64,000 bases of DNA from Sphingomonas sp. IBVSS2 (GCF_002127225.1 NZ_NFUR01000003.1:310001-374000), one strand, 5' to 3'; counted from the first letter of the stretch, positions 10,222-20,413 are shown. Made by a program: numbers and translations. Notes: a model not told the origin generated them from the sequence alone.

Positions 10222-12023
10222 TTGGTAAGCCTGAGCTGCGAGATCTGGTCGGCGATCGACTTGAAGGTCTGCTGCAGGGTGCTGGCGTCGGTCGCCTTGA
10301 AGTAGCGGCCGCTGGAAGCGCAGTTCTTCAGGCGGGTCTCGGTCGTGGTCGCGAGATTGCCGAAGGCGATCACCCAAAGCGTGATGTTCTTGTTCTTCAC
10401 TGCCTCGCACAACGCCGAATAGCGCGCGTTGACCTGCGTGGTCAGGGTGCCGGTATCGGTGCAACCGTCTGTCGGCGCGGCCGAGGGATCGGTCGTGCGT
10501 CGGTCGAACCAGAGGACGCCATATGCGGTGTAGTTGTTGGTTCCGGTGCAGGTGTCGCCGTCGGTCATGAAGATCAGGTGCCGCTCGATCTCGCCGCCTT
10601 GCGGCGTATATTCGTTCTCCGATTTGAAGATGCCCGAGGGCGATAGCAGGCGCGCACCCCATAGCAGGCCGATATCGTGATAGGTGTTTCCGTTCGGCGT
10701 CAGGCTGTCGACATAGTTGTCGAAATCCGTCGCCGACGCCCAGACTTGCATCTTTTTCGCCGGGACGGGGCAAGCGTAATAGTCACCGTTCGTGTATATC
10801 GCGTTGGTGCCGTTATCGGCAGGCAGGCTGAAGCTGCCGGCCTGGCGGACGCCCGTCTTTCGCGTGTAGATCACGTCGTTCAGCACCGGGCCCCAGCGCG
10901 TCTCGTCCGAATTCGGCACCAGGTCGATGTCGAGATCCTTCGCCCCCGCCGGGATCGGCGAATAGCTGTTCTGCCAGACCGTCTTGCGCTCTTCGATGCA
11001 ACCGTCCCAATTGATCGTCTTCTGGGCGCCGCCCGGGCCGATCGGCAACGTGAAGCTGTTGTTCCAGCCGGTCCCGTTCTTCAGAGTCGATATCGGCTGG
11101 CTCAACGGCCCGTAGTTCCACTTGGTCGCCGTGCCGACCCAATCGCGGAGCATGTAGGTGCAATTGCCGCGACGGCTCGAGGTTATCGTATACTGACGTG
11201 CCTCGGTGTCGTCAGGGATGTCGCTGCAATACCCGGAATATTCCTTCGACCACGCTCCCCAGTTCCCGGATGGCGTGTTGGCGAGCTTGCGCGTCTGGTA
11301 TGTCCAGTTGTCCGGCATCCATTCGGGCTTGAGCAACCTGCCCACATTGACGTTGGTGGCATAGGGGACAAAGCCGAAGCGGAGCTGAACCTGGCTGCCC
11401 GTGCCGCCGCTGGGCGTGCCGGTGGTGCAGTCCGCGTCGGTATCCAGTCGGGCCACGATCTCGTAGAAGCATTTGACCGCGACCTTCAGGCCAGTGATCT
11501 TCCTCGTGCCCCGCCCGTCATCGTCGTTCATGGAGCCCGTGGTATCCAGCACGAACATCACATCGGTGTTGGGCAGGCGCATTTCGGCGTCGCAGTTCAC
11601 CGACAGCGTCTCGCTGGTCTTGCCGAAGATGCGCATCAGCGTCATCGGCAGGTCCGCGGATGCCGTGCCGCTCACCTTGCCGGCATTTTCGGAAAAGGCA
11701 CGCGCGCGCGCGGTCACACCATAGGCGGACGCGTTGTAGTTCGCGTCGAAGAACTTCTCGGCCTGGGTGCGGGCGTAGTAATTGTTGAAGTTCCACACGC
11801 CGCCGCCCATCGCCTTGCGGCCGGCGAGCGCGCCCGCGTCGCAAGCATGTTGCAGGCGCGTCTTGACGATGTACATGCGGCTGATGTCCACGCCGCCGCC
11901 CACCATGCCCGCCAGCGGGATCAGTGCCATGGTCATGATGGCCAGCGTGTTGGCGCGCACGTCGCGCGCAAACCTGCCCATGAAGGCGCGCGCGGTCGCC
12001 AAATTCAGCCGTCCTTCGTGCAT
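10218..12023 (-). CDS. TadG-like protein with von Willebrand factor A domain
   Basis: A 601-residue protein. One membrane helix near residues 28-46 (TLAIMTMALIPLAGMVGG) is followed by the TadE/TadG N-terminal region and a vWA domain opening with VLDTTGSMND, the MIDAS metal-site signature, near residue 157. It ends with a second vWA stretch (ITLWVIAFGN) and SDQ-type helix. Several paired Cys suggest a disulfide-bonded extracellular domain. First gene of the unit. TadG proteins anchor Flp/Tad pili in the envelope. Confidence 0.8.
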   Translation of the reverse strand: MHEGRLNLATARAFMGRFARDVRANTLAIMTMALIPLAGMVGGGVDISRMYIVKTRLQHACDAGALAGRKAMGGGVWNFNNYYARTQAEKFFDANYNASAYGVTARARAFSENAGKVSGTASADLPMTLMRIFGKTSETLSVNCDAEMRLPNTDVMFVLDTTGSMNDDDGRGTRKITGLKVAVKCFYEIVARLDTDADCTTGTPSGGTGSQVQLRFGFVPYATNVNVGRLLKPEWMPDNWTYQTRKLANTPSGNWGAWSKEYSGYCSDIPDDTEARQYTITSSRRGNCTYMLRDWVGTATKWNYGPLSQPISTLKNGTGWNNSFTLPIGPGGAQKTINWDGCIEERKTVWQNSYSPIPAGAKDLDIDLVPNSDETRWGPVLNDVIYTRKTGVRQAGSFSLPADNGTNAIYTNGDYYACPVPAKKMQVWASATDFDNYVDSLTPNGNTYHDIGLLWGARLLSPSGIFKSENEYTPQGGEIERHLIFMTDGDTCTGTNNYTAYGVLWFDRRTTDPSAAPTDGCTDTGTLTTQVNARYSALCEAVKNKNITLWVIAFGNLATTTETRLKNCASSGRYFKATDASTLQQTFKSIADQISQLRLTK

Positions 12024-12128
12024 GGAAGGGCCCCCCGTCCCCGATCAACGAGGCACCTTGGATCAATTGTCGCTAATTACGTATAAATCCGGATGGTTAA
12101 CGGTACCCTTATGCAACGGAGGGCCGGC

Positions 12129-12788
12129 ATGACGGGGATCGTGGAGGATCCGGAACGCGATCTGATCCTCACCTATGCCCCGGTCGCGCGCCGGGCAGGG
12201 TTGCTGGCACTGCTCGCGCTCGACGACGCGCTCGCCCGGCTGTTGCGCACCACGCGTGAGCCTGCGCTCGGGCAGATGCGGCTCGCCTGGTGGCGCGAGG
12301 CGCTGGAGAAGCTCGACCACGCGCCCGCGCCCGCGGAGCCGGTGCTCAAGGCGCTTCAGGCCGAGGTGCTGCGCCATGGCATCCCCGGCGCGTCGCTGGT
12401 GCCGATCGTCCATGGCTGGGAAGTGCTGATCGAGGAGGAGACTCTCGACGCCGATGCGATGCGCCGCTTCGGCGAGGGGCGAGGGCAGTTGTTCGTCGCC
12501 GCGGGCATGGTGCTCGGCAGCAAGGGCGACCCCTTGGCGGCGGCGGGGCAGGGCTGGGCGCTGGCCGATCTCGCGCACAACCTCCAGGCCGGGGAGGAGC
12601 GCGCCATCGCGCGCAACCTCGCCCGCCCGCTGCTCGATGCCGCCGGCCGGGCACATTGGAGCCGCCCGGCACGCGCGCTCGGCGCGCTTGCGCACCGGGC
12701 GCGGCTGGATCTCGCCGATGCGCCGAAACCGGCGGGCGCGCCGGCCCGGGTGGGCCGGCTGCTCTGGCACCGCCTCACTGGACGCTGA
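12129..12788 (+). CDS. Squalene/phytoene synthase-family protein, NDUFAF6-like
   Basis: A 219-residue protein. ATG at 12129 is preferred because GGAGGG sits 5 nt upstream; an earlier in-frame start lacks one. It has the family segment GQMRLAWWREALEKLD but no Asp-rich DDxxD motif where squalene synthases bind diphosphate, and it is about 70-100 residues shorter than active synthases. This is the pattern of NDUFAF6, a non-catalytic complex I assembly factor, so a synthase function is doubtful. Confidence 0.65.
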   Translation: MTGIVEDPERDLILTYAPVARRAGLLALLALDDALARLLRTTREPALGQMRLAWWREALEKLDHAPAPAEPVLKALQAEVLRHGIPGASLVPIVHGWEVLIEEETLDADAMRRFGEGRGQLFVAAGMVLGSKGDPLAAAGQGWALADLAHNLQAGEERAIARNLARPLLDAAGRAHWSRPARALGALAHRARLDLADAPKPAGAPARVGRLLWHRLTGR

Positions 12789-12838
12789 CCGGGCTCCCGG
12801 CTAGCCTCTCCCCCGCCTCAGAGGGGGAGAGCGAAGTG

Positions 12839-13333
12839 ATGTGGCGCTATCTGGTGGGCGCGGGCGGCGCATTGCTGCTGGTCGTGGCCGGGCTGTTCCT
12901 GTTCCGGGGCTCCGCGAGCACCGAAACCAGGGTCCCGCCGCCCCTCGTGGCGGCAATCACCTCCGAAACGGAGCAGAATCTCCCCGCCGAGCCGCCCAGC
13001 GCCACTGCCAGGACGCGCGAGCAGAAGCGCTTCGACCGGATCGACAAGGACAAGAACGACACGATCGCCAAGGACGAATATTTCGCCCTGCGCCGCAAGC
13101 TATTCGCCAAGCTCGACACCGATCGCGACGGCAAGCTGAGCTTCGAGGAATGGTCGGTGAAGGCAGTCGAGCGCTTCCAGGGCGCCGACAAGGACAAGTC
13201 CGGCACGCTCACCCGCGCCGAGTTCGCCACTACCGCGGTGAAGCGCAACGCCAGGCCGCGCTGCGCCTGCGCCCCGGCCAAGGCGCAGGCGCCGGAAGCG
13301 CCGCGTCAGGAAGCGGGCGACAACGAGGACTGA
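12839..13333 (+). CDS. Membrane-anchored or exported EF-hand protein
   Basis: A 164-residue protein with an N-terminal hydrophobic helix (residues 5-24, [18 protein letters not shown]). Three EF-hand loops follow: [24 protein letters not shown] and [12 protein letters not shown], with acidic residues in the calcium positions and a final Glu at position 12. The tail carries CAC and is basic then acidic. Its last 28 nt overlap the 3' end of trmFO on the other strand. Function unknown beyond probable calcium binding in the periplasm. Confidence 0.75.
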   Translation: MWRYLVGAGGALLLVVAGLFLFRGSASTETRVPPPLVAAITSETEQNLPAEPPSATARTREQKRFDRIDKDKNDTIAKDEYFALRRKLFAKLDTDRDGKLSFEEWSVKAVERFQGADKDKSGTLTRAEFATTAVKRNARPRCACAPAKAQAPEAPRQEAGDNED

Positions 13334-14649
13334 GCCATCCAGCCCTGCATCGCCTCGCGGGCACGGCCGGTGTACATCTGTTTGCGGTCCGCCTTCTTGG
13401 TCTTGCCCGGGATCGGCGGGAACAGCCCGAAATTGACGTTCATCGGCTGGTAGGTTTCGGCTTCCGCCTCTCCGGTGATGTGCGAGAGCAGGGCGCCCAG
13501 CGCCATTTCGCGCGGCGGCGGCGCCAGAGTCTCGCCCGCCAGCTCCGCGGCCGCGAAGCGCCCCGCCAGCAGCCCGATCGCCGAACTCTCGACATAGCCT
13601 TCGCAGCCGGTGATCTGCCCGGCGAAGCGGATATGCGGGGCGCTTCTCAGGCGCAGCTCGCCGTCGAGCAGTTCGGGCGACTTGATGAACGTGTTGCGGT
13701 GCAGCCCGCCCAGGCGCGCGAACTCGGCCTTCTCGAGACCAGGAATGGTCCTGAAAAGAGCAACTTGATCAGCATATTTAAGTTTCGTCTGGAATCCGAC
13801 CATGTTCCATAGCGTGCCGGAGGCATTGTCCTGTCGCAGCTGGACCACCGCATAGGGCCAGCGCCCGGTTCGGGGATCGTCGAGCCCCACGCCCTTCATC
13901 GGCCCGAAGCGCAGGGTATCGACTCCCCGCTCGGCCATTACCTCGACCGGCATGCAGCCTTCGAAATAGGGGACATTCTCCCATTCGCGGAACTCGGTCT
14001 TCTCCCCCGCGAGCAGGGCCGCGTGGAAAGCGAGATACTGCTCCTTGGTCATCGGGCAGTTGATATAGTCCTTGCCGGTGCCGCCAGGCCCCACCTTGTT
14101 CCAGCGCGACTGGAACCAGGCGGTTTCCATGTCGATGCTCTCGCGGTGGACGATCGGGGCGATCGCATCGAAGAAGGCGAGCTGGTCCTTGCCGGTCGCG
14201 ATGCCGATGCTCTCGGCGAGGCCCGGCGCGGTGAGCGGGCCGGTGGCGATGATCGTCAGCCCCGCCTCGGGCAGCCTGTCCACGCGCTCGCGGACGATCT
14301 CGATGTTCGGATGGGCCGTCAGCGCCGCGGTCACGCCGTCGGAGAAGCCGTCGCGGTCCACCGCCAGGGCCGAGCCGGCGGGCACCTTGTGCCGGTCGCC
14401 TTCGGCCATGATCAGCGAGCCCAGGTCGCGCATCTCCTGGTGGAGCAGGCCGACGGCGTTGTTCTGCGCATCGTCCGAACGGAAGCTGTTGGAGCAGACC
14501 AGCTCCGCGAGCCCTTCGGTCTGGTGCGCCGGGGTCATGGTGCCGCTGCCGCGCATTTCGGAGAGGCGGACCCTGAAACCCTTGTTCGCGAGCTGCCAGG
14601 CGGCTTCCGAGCCGGCCAGGCCGCCGCCGATGATATGAATGTCGTGCAT
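13306..14649 (-). CDS. trmFO: Methylenetetrahydrofolate-tRNA-(uracil-5-)-methyltransferase TrmFO
   Basis: A 447-residue FAD protein that makes 5-methyluridine at position 54 of tRNA using methylene-THF and NAD(P)H. The Rossmann motif [11 protein letters not shown] is at residues 6-16. [19 protein letters not shown], with the flavin-linked Cys, and [12 protein letters not shown] are GidA-family landmarks. ATG at 14649 places the Rossmann strand right at the N-terminus. Its 3' end overlaps the convergent EF-hand gene. Confidence 0.95.
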   Translation of the reverse strand: MHDIHIIGGGLAGSEAAWQLANKGFRVRLSEMRGSGTMTPAHQTEGLAELVCSNSFRSDDAQNNAVGLLHQEMRDLGSLIMAEGDRHKVPAGSALAVDRDGFSDGVTAALTAHPNIEIVRERVDRLPEAGLTIIATGPLTAPGLAESIGIATGKDQLAFFDAIAPIVHRESIDMETAWFQSRWNKVGPGGTGKDYINCPMTKEQYLAFHAALLAGEKTEFREWENVPYFEGCMPVEVMAERGVDTLRFGPMKGVGLDDPRTGRWPYAVVQLRQDNASGTLWNMVGFQTKLKYADQVALFRTIPGLEKAEFARLGGLHRNTFIKSPELLDGELRLRSAPHIRFAGQITGCEGYVESSAIGLLAGRFAAAELAGETLAPPPREMALGALLSHITGEAEAETYQPMNVNFGLFPPIPGKTKKADRKQMYTGRAREAMQGWMAQSSLSPAS

Positions 14650-14705
14650 CGGTTTCCGATAGAGCCATGCTTGGCAGAGCGCCAGTGACACGGCATCAAG
14701 GGCGG

Positions 14706-15350
14706 ATGGACCGTTCCCGCATCGAACCGCTCTTCGCCGCCGCCCTGATCGCCGGCGCCAGCTATTATGCCAATTACTGGCTGGAAGCCGGCGGAGTCGC
14801 CGCCATCGTCTGGAAGGGGGCCGGTGTCGGCCTGCTCGCCTTCTGGGCGCGCGGCAAGGCGGTCAACCAGGACGGGCGGATGATCGGCGCGGTGCTGGCG
14901 CTCGGCGCGCTGGGCGACGTGCTGCTGGAGCTGCACGGGCTCACCACCGGCGCGGTGGCCTTCATGGCCGGCCACTTGCTGGCGAGCTATCTGTACCTGC
15001 GTCACCCCCGCATTCCCGCGGCCAACTGGATCGCCCCGCCCGTTGCCGCCGCGGTGGCGGTGTTCGCCTGGTACGTGTTCGGAACGCTGCCCAATCCGGA
15101 ACTGCTCGCGGTCTATGTGTTCGGCCTCGCGCTGATGACCGCTTCGGCGATGCTCAGCCGGCTCGGCACGCTGGTCGCGGCGGGCGCGCTGCTGTTCTTC
15201 GTCTCCGACTGGCTGATCTTCCTGCGCATGGGCCCGCTGGCGGGCTCGCCGATCCCGCAGCTGCTGGTCTGGCCGACCTATTTCGTCGGCCAGGCGTTGA
15301 TCGCCTGGGGCGCGGTCCATGCGCTCCGGGGAGAGAAGGCGGCCGCATGA
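14706..15350 (+). CDS. Lysoplasmalogenase (YhhN/TMEM86 family)
   Basis: A 214-residue integral membrane protein with about seven to eight helices. Landmarks of the family are [11 protein letters not shown] (near residue 75) and [11 protein letters not shown] (near residue 180), whose Asp residues are thought to be catalytic in hydrolysing the vinyl-ether bond of lysoplasmalogens. It overlaps the DUF488 gene by 4 nt, so the pair is co-translated. Confidence 0.75.
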   Translation: MDRSRIEPLFAAALIAGASYYANYWLEAGGVAAIVWKGAGVGLLAFWARGKAVNQDGRMIGAVLALGALGDVLLELHGLTTGAVAFMAGHLLASYLYLRHPRIPAANWIAPPVAAAVAVFAWYVFGTLPNPELLAVYVFGLALMTASAMLSRLGTLVAAGALLFFVSDWLIFLRMGPLAGSPIPQLLVWPTYFVGQALIAWGAVHALRGEKAAA

Positions 15351-15778
15351 GGATCTTCACCATCGGCTATGAGGCGACGACGATGGACGAATTCATCGCC
15401 GCGCTGCGCAAGGCCGGGGTGGAGCGGGTGATCGACGTGCGCGCCGTGCCGCTCTCGCGGCGGCCGGGTTTTTCCAAGAACATCCTTGCCGCGAGCCTGA
15501 AGGCAGCGGGAATCGACTATGTGCTGCTCAAGAATCTGGGCACCCCCAAGCCCGGCCGCGATGCCGCCAAGAAGGGCGATGTGCAGACGCTGCGCCAAGT
15601 CTATGCCGGGCAGCTCCATCTGCCCGAGGCGCAGGCAGAGGCGGCGATGATGCGGGCGCTGGCCGCGGAGAAGCCGAGCGCGCTGCTCTGCTTCGAGCGC
15701 AATCCCGAACATTGCCACCGTACGCTGCTGCTCGCCGCGGAAGGCGAGGGCGCGGAGATCGTCGATCTCTATCCCTGA
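15347..15778 (+). CDS. DUF488 domain protein
   Basis: A 143-residue protein with the DUF488 signatures IFTIGYEATTMDEF at the N-terminus, VIDVRAVPLSRRPGFSK in the middle and LCFERNPEHCHRTLL near the C-terminus. The Cys/His pair ERNPEHCHR resembles an active or metal site, but no reaction is established. ATG overlaps the stop of the lysoplasmalogenase gene. A GC tandem repeat follows 7 nt after the stop. Confidence 0.8.
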   Translation: MRIFTIGYEATTMDEFIAALRKAGVERVIDVRAVPLSRRPGFSKNILAASLKAAGIDYVLLKNLGTPKPGRDAAKKGDVQTLRQVYAGQLHLPEAQAEAAMMRALAAEKPSALLCFERNPEHCHRTLLLAAEGEGAEIVDLYP

Positions 15779-15784
15779 GGCAGG

Positions 15785-15835
15785 CCGGGCCCTGAGAAGG
15801 GCCGGGCCCCGAGAAAGACCGGGCCCCGAGAAAGG
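15785..15835. repeat. Three tandem 17-bp GC-rich units
   Basis: Three adjacent copies of CCGGGCCCYGAGAARGR (15785-15801, 15802-15818, 15819-15835) lie between DUF488 and the kinase gene, which converge. The GGGCCC cores can pair, so the tract may serve as a transcription end. Slippage could vary the copy number. Confidence 0.7.
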
Positions 15836-15949
15836 CCAGGGCGGCCGGAGGTTGCAGTCCGGCCGCCCCGTAGTTTGGGGAGCCGGCGGCACAGAGGGGC
15901 AAGGCGCCGGCTGGGTTCGCTCCTGGAAGGCCGGTCTTGCAGGGGTGTT

Positions 15950-18733
15950 TCAGTATGTTTCGTCATGGAGCCGGGCGGTTTCGCGCGTCTCCGCGATCGG
16001 CAGCGCGAAGCTGAAGATCGCCCCGCCGCCCGGGCCGTTCTCCGCCCAGAGCCGGCCGCCATGCGCCTCGACGATCGTGCGGCAGATCGGCAGGCCGAGC
16101 CCGGTGCCGCTCTCCTTCGTGGTGCGGAAGGGCTCGAAGAGATTGTCGAGCATCGCTTCGCTGAGGCCGGCGCCGCTATCGGCGATCTGCACCACGACTT
16201 CCTCCGGTCCGACCCGGGTCGTCACGCTCACTTCGCGCCGGGCGCGATCCGTCGTCGCCTCCACGCCGTTGCGGATCAGATTGCTCAGCACTTGTTCGAT
16301 CTGGAGGGCGTCGCCGATCAGATTGGCGGGCGCGGGATCGAAATCGCAATCGATCCGCGCTCCCTGCGATATCTTGAGCTGCCGCACCGCCGCGCTGGCC
16401 GAATAGATCACCGCGTTCAGGTCGAAGCTTGCCTGGACGATCTCGCCGCTCACCGTGAAGGAGCGGATCTTGCGGATGATGTCGCCGGCGCGCAGCGCCT
16501 GTACCCGCGCATGGTCGAGCGCGTCGAGGATGTCGTGGTCCGGCTCGCCGCGCGAGCGCGTGAGATAGCGGCAAGCCTCGATATAGTTGGTGATCGCGGC
16601 GAGCGGCTGGTTGAGTTCGTGCGCCAGCGTCGAGGCCATTGCCCCCATGGCGTTCAGCCGGGCAAGACGGAGCAGCTTCTCGTGCACTTCGCGCAATTGG
16701 GCATCGGCTTCCATGTCGTGCGTGATGTCGATCACCAGGCCGAGCAGTCGCGGTTGGCCGTCATGCGGGTCGTAACGGCCCTGCAGCGTCACCCAGCGCG
16801 CTTCCCCATCAGGCATTGCCAGCCGCAAGGTCATGTCGAGCGGGCCCTTGATCCGCCTGGCGCTGCCGATCGCCCGGCGCAGCTCGGCGACCTGTTCCGG
16901 GCCGAGCCGATCGGCGACATCGGCCATGCGATACTCGCCCTCGTGCCATTCGAGACCGAACAGGCGCGCGCTCTGCGGGGAGTGGCGCGAGCCGCCGCGC
17001 ACCAGGTCGATCTCCCACACACCCACGCCGGCAGCTTCCTGGGCAAGCCGGAGCAGCCTCTCGCTTTCCTCCAGCGCGCGCTGCGTGGCGATGCGCGGCG
17101 AGATGTCCTGGAGCACGATGGCGATATAGTCTTCGGTGCCGTCGCCCGAGCGGACGAGGTTGGCGGTGCAGTGCACGGGGCACAGCGCGCCTTCATGCGT
17201 CACCACCATGCGATCGTCCGAATAATAGGCAACCTCGCCGCGCGCGAGCGCCCGGATCCCGTCCATTGTCGCCGGCCACTCCTCGGCGGTGCTGGTCTTG
17301 CGGCAGCTCTCGCCGATCAGCGCTTCGCGAGGATGGCCGGTGAGCTCGCAGATCCGATCATTGACTTCGAGGAACACGCCCTGAAGCGAGAGCCGGCCCA
17401 CGCCGACCCCGGCCTGCTCGAACACGGCGCGATAGCGGCGCTCGGCCTCTTCCAGCTTGCGGCGCGCCTCCATCTCGGCGGTAACGATCTCGCTCGCCAG
17501 CACGATGCCCGCGATGCGATCATCCTCGTCATACCAGGGGCGGTGGCTCCAGCGCACATAGTCGACGCTGCCATCGGGATGCCGCAGCGGATCGCCGTCG
17601 CCCGAAAGCTGCTCGCCGTCGAGCACCCGCGCGAACATGGCGCGGCGCTCGGGCGAGCTATCGGGGAAGACCTCGAAGTGGCTGCGCCCCTCGAGCGCCA
17701 CGCCCTCGGGCAGGCGATGATCGGCGACATAACGCTGCGAGGTGGCGACATAGCGCATGTCCCGGTCGAGAATCGCCACCGCGGTGGCGGCGTCGCGCGC
17801 CATGTTGGTGAGGTTGCGCCGCGACACCTCGATCCGCTTGGCGGCGATGCGGAGCTTTTCCTCGGCGTGGCGCTCGTCCGCATGGGCAGCGAGCAGGACG
17901 ATGGTCGCGCAGGTGACCGCCACGAACATCTGGGCCAGCAGCACGCGATCCTCGGGCGCGGCGAGCGCGAACGGCCCGGTGGCGATCTCGGTGCTCCACA
18001 GCACGATCACCGCGCAGATGGCCATGGCGGTAGTCGCGCCCCGCAGGTGCCAGCCCAGCGCCGCGAGCACGAGCGGCGGGAAGATCGCCCAGGCGACGGG
18101 ATCCTCGCGCGGAAGCAGGAAGACGACCGTCGTCACGATCGCGCAGAGGAGCATGGCGGCGACGAAGCCGGCCCATCGAAGGGCCGACCAGCGCTCGCGC
18201 AACGGCGTCGCCCAGACGAGCACGAGCGGCGCCGCCAGGATCATGCCGAGCCCTTGTTGCGCGAACTTCTCGACGAAAATGGTCGGCCGCCCCGCCGCAA
18301 TGGTGCCGAGCGCGACGATTCCCGCCGCCAGCAGCGATCCGGCCAGCGCCGCGACGAATACCCACAGGATCGAGCGCGGATCGAGCAACTCGGTGGGCCG
18401 GACGCCGCGCCGCCGGATGATCGACGCCGTCAGCAGTGCGCCGAATGCCAGGCCCATCGCCGCGGCGAGCTTGGCCACCAGCGGATATTGGGGTTCGAAT
18501 ATCTCATAGGTGGCGAGCACGGCGATCGCGAGCAGCGGCCAGAGCCGGGTGCTGCTCAGGATCAGCCCGCTGACCGAAACTCCGATGGCGATGCCGATCG
18601 GAGGATTCCTGCCGGTGAAGCGATGCCACAGGGCCCAGCTAATGCAGCCGATCAATGCGCCCGCAAACAGCATTAGCGCCGGACGCACCGACGCAGCCCA
18701 GTTCTCTGGCAGACGCTCCCTCACCGTTGCCAA
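15950..18733 (-). CDS. MASE1-PAS sensor histidine kinase
   Basis: A 927-residue sensor. The first ~290 residues form about eight to nine membrane helices like a MASE1 domain. Three PAS/PAC units follow (about 300-430, 430-560, 560-690). A HisKA domain has the phospho-acceptor His705 in LAHELNQPLAAITNY, then a HATPase_c domain with LIRNGVEA (N box), DSGAGLS (G1) and SGTGLGLPI (G2). The dimerisation part is of the FixL/DctB type. The start is uncertain: TTG at 18733 or GTG at 18724. No response regulator is adjacent, so it is an orphan here. Confidence 0.85.
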   Translation of the reverse strand: MATVRERLPENWAASVRPALMLFAGALIGCISWALWHRFTGRNPPIGIAIGVSVSGLILSSTRLWPLLAIAVLATYEIFEPQYPLVAKLAAAMGLAFGALLTASIIRRRGVRPTELLDPRSILWVFVAALAGSLLAAGIVALGTIAAGRPTIFVEKFAQQGLGMILAAPLVLVWATPLRERWSALRWAGFVAAMLLCAIVTTVVFLLPREDPVAWAIFPPLVLAALGWHLRGATTAMAICAVIVLWSTEIATGPFALAAPEDRVLLAQMFVAVTCATIVLLAAHADERHAEEKLRIAAKRIEVSRRNLTNMARDAATAVAILDRDMRYVATSQRYVADHRLPEGVALEGRSHFEVFPDSSPERRAMFARVLDGEQLSGDGDPLRHPDGSVDYVRWSHRPWYDEDDRIAGIVLASEIVTAEMEARRKLEEAERRYRAVFEQAGVGVGRLSLQGVFLEVNDRICELTGHPREALIGESCRKTSTAEEWPATMDGIRALARGEVAYYSDDRMVVTHEGALCPVHCTANLVRSGDGTEDYIAIVLQDISPRIATQRALEESERLLRLAQEAAGVGVWEIDLVRGGSRHSPQSARLFGLEWHEGEYRMADVADRLGPEQVAELRRAIGSARRIKGPLDMTLRLAMPDGEARWVTLQGRYDPHDGQPRLLGLVIDITHDMEADAQLREVHEKLLRLARLNAMGAMASTLAHELNQPLAAITNYIEACRYLTRSRGEPDHDILDALDHARVQALRAGDIIRKIRSFTVSGEIVQASFDLNAVIYSASAAVRQLKISQGARIDCDFDPAPANLIGDALQIEQVLSNLIRNGVEATTDRARREVSVTTRVGPEEVVVQIADSGAGLSEAMLDNLFEPFRTTKESGTGLGLPICRTIVEAHGGRLWAENGPGGGAIFSFALPIAETRETARLHDETY

Positions 18734-18820
18734 CTAAAACTCCGCGTAAAGCGCAGTCCATCCAAGATGCTGACAGCGATGTAAATCCGCTAAATTACGG
18801 ATGTGCTCCGCAACAATTGA

Positions 18821-20413
18821 TCAAGCGGCGGCCTTACGGCGTTCCGCCATTTCCTCGTTGAGCATTTCGGCCAGCAGGAAGGCAAGTTCCAGGCTCTGTC
18901 CCGCATTGAGACGTGGGTCGCAATGGGTGTGGTAGCGATCGGCGAGGCCCTGTTCGGTGATGTCGATCGCGCCGCCGGTGCATTCGGTGACGTTCTGCCC
19001 CGTCATCTCCGCATGGATGCCGCCCGCGAACGTGCCTTCGGCGCGATGCACCGCGAAGAAACCGCGCACTTCGGCCAGGATCCGCTCGAACGGGCGGGTC
19101 TTGTAGCCATTGGCCGCCTTGATCACGTTGCCGTGCATCGGATCGCAGCTCCACACCACCGGATGCCCCTCGCGCTTCACCGCGCGAACCAGCTTGGGCA
19201 GGCCGGCCTCGACCTTGTCATGGCCATAGCGCGTGATCAGCGTCATCCGTCCCGGCGTGCGGCCGGGGTTGAGCGCGTCGAGCAGGCGCAGCAGCGCGTC
19301 GGGCTCGAGGCTGGGGCCGCACTTCATGCCGATCGGATTGCCGATGCCGCGCAGGAACTCGACATGTGCCGAGCCCTCGAAGCGGGTGCGGTCGCCGATC
19401 CAGAGGAAGTGCGCGCTGGTGTCGTACCAGTCGCCGGTCAGGCTGTCCTGGCGGGTGAGCGCTTCCTCATAGGGCAGGAGCAGCGCTTCGTGGCTGGTGT
19501 AGAAATTGGTCGCCTTGAGCTGCGGCACGCTGTCCGCATCGATGCCGCAGGCGGCCATGAAGTCGAGCGCTTCCCCGATCCGGTCGGCCAGGTCGGCATA
19601 TTTCTTCGCCCAGGGGCTGCGGCCCATGAAGTCGTGGGTCCATTTGTGGACCTGGTGCAGATTGGCATAGCCGCCCTGCGCGAAGGCGCGCAGCAGGTTG
19701 AGCGTCGCCGCCGACTGCGAATAGCCCTGCAGCATCCGCTGCGGATCGGGTGTGCGGCCCTCGGGCGTGAAGGCGATGTCGTTGACGTTGTCGCCGCGAT
19801 AGCTGGGCAGCTCCACCCCGCCGATCGTCTCGGTATCGGCGGAGCGCGGCTTGGCGAACTGGCCGGCCATGCGCCCGAGCTTCACCGTCGGCAGCTTCGA
19901 GGCGAAGGTGAGCACCACCGCCATCTGGAGGATGACGCGGAAGGTGTCGCGGATGTTGTTCGGGTGGAACTCGGCGAAGCTCTCGGCGCAGTCGCCGCCC
20001 TGGAGAAGGAACGCCTCGCCGCGCGAGACCTTGGCCAGCTCGCTGGTCAGCTCGCGCGCCTCGCCGGCGAAGACCAGCGGCGGGAAGGAAGTGAGCTGCG
20101 TCGTTGCCGCATCGAGCGCGCCCTGATCGGGGTAATTGGGCAGCTGGCGCGCCTCCGCCGCCTTCCAGCTCGACGGGCTCCAGCTTGCATGCATGTCGTT
20201 CTCCGCATCGCGCACGGTGACGTTCCAGTCGGCGGCGCCGGCGATGCCGTGCGCGGCGATCAGGTTCATCACCTTGGCGTTCGCGCGCTTGCCGTCCTTC
20301 TCCCAGCCCTGGACCGTGGAGCCCGGAATGTCGAACCACGCGCCGAACGCGGCGCGGGTGAGGGAGCGTTCCTCGCGGAAGCGGCGAATCTTGGTGCCTG
20401 CAAGTGTCGTCAT
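18821..20413 (-). CDS. Class II DAHP synthase with N-terminal helix-turn-helix domain
   Basis: One open frame of 530 codons. Residues 74-530 are a complete class II 3-deoxy-7-phosphoheptulonate synthase, first step of the shikimate pathway: [10 protein letters not shown] start, [33 protein letters not shown] and [10 protein letters not shown] are present. Residues 1-62 form an XRE-like HTH ([19 protein letters not shown]), which is not part of the normal enzyme of about 457 residues. An internal ATG at 20194 has GGAG 6 nt upstream and would give the enzyme alone. Two palindromes lie just upstream of the full-length start. Inference: an enzyme-repressor fusion, or two products from one frame, controlling its own transcription. 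Confidence 0.88.
   Translation of the reverse strand: MTTLAGTKIRRFREERSLTRAAFGAWFDIPGSTVQGWEKDGKRANAKVMNLIAAHGIAGAADWNVTVRDAENDMHASWSPSSWKAAEARQLPNYPDQGALDAATTQLTSFPPLVFAGEARELTSELAKVSRGEAFLLQGGDCAESFAEFHPNNIRDTFRVILQMAVVLTFASKLPTVKLGRMAGQFAKPRSADTETIGGVELPSYRGDNVNDIAFTPEGRTPDPQRMLQGYSQSAATLNLLRAFAQGGYANLHQVHKWTHDFMGRSPWAKKYADLADRIGEALDFMAACGIDADSVPQLKATNFYTSHEALLLPYEEALTRQDSLTGDWYDTSAHFLWIGDRTRFEGSAHVEFLRGIGNPIGMKCGPSLEPDALLRLLDALNPGRTPGRMTLITRYGHDKVEAGLPKLVRAVKREGHPVVWSCDPMHGNVIKAANGYKTRPFERILAEVRGFFAVHRAEGTFAGGIHAEMTGQNVTECTGGAIDITEQGLADRYHTHCDPRLNAGQSLELAFLLAEMLNEEMAERRKAAA

Noticed and set aside
10677..12086. 469-codon plus-strand frame opposite the TadG-like gene
   Set aside because: Antisense shadow; the minus strand has a membrane helix and a vWA domain.
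15785..15835. Possible CRISPR repeat
   Set aside because: Units abut without spacers and are too short; no cas genes. No CRISPR array was seen anywhere in the window.
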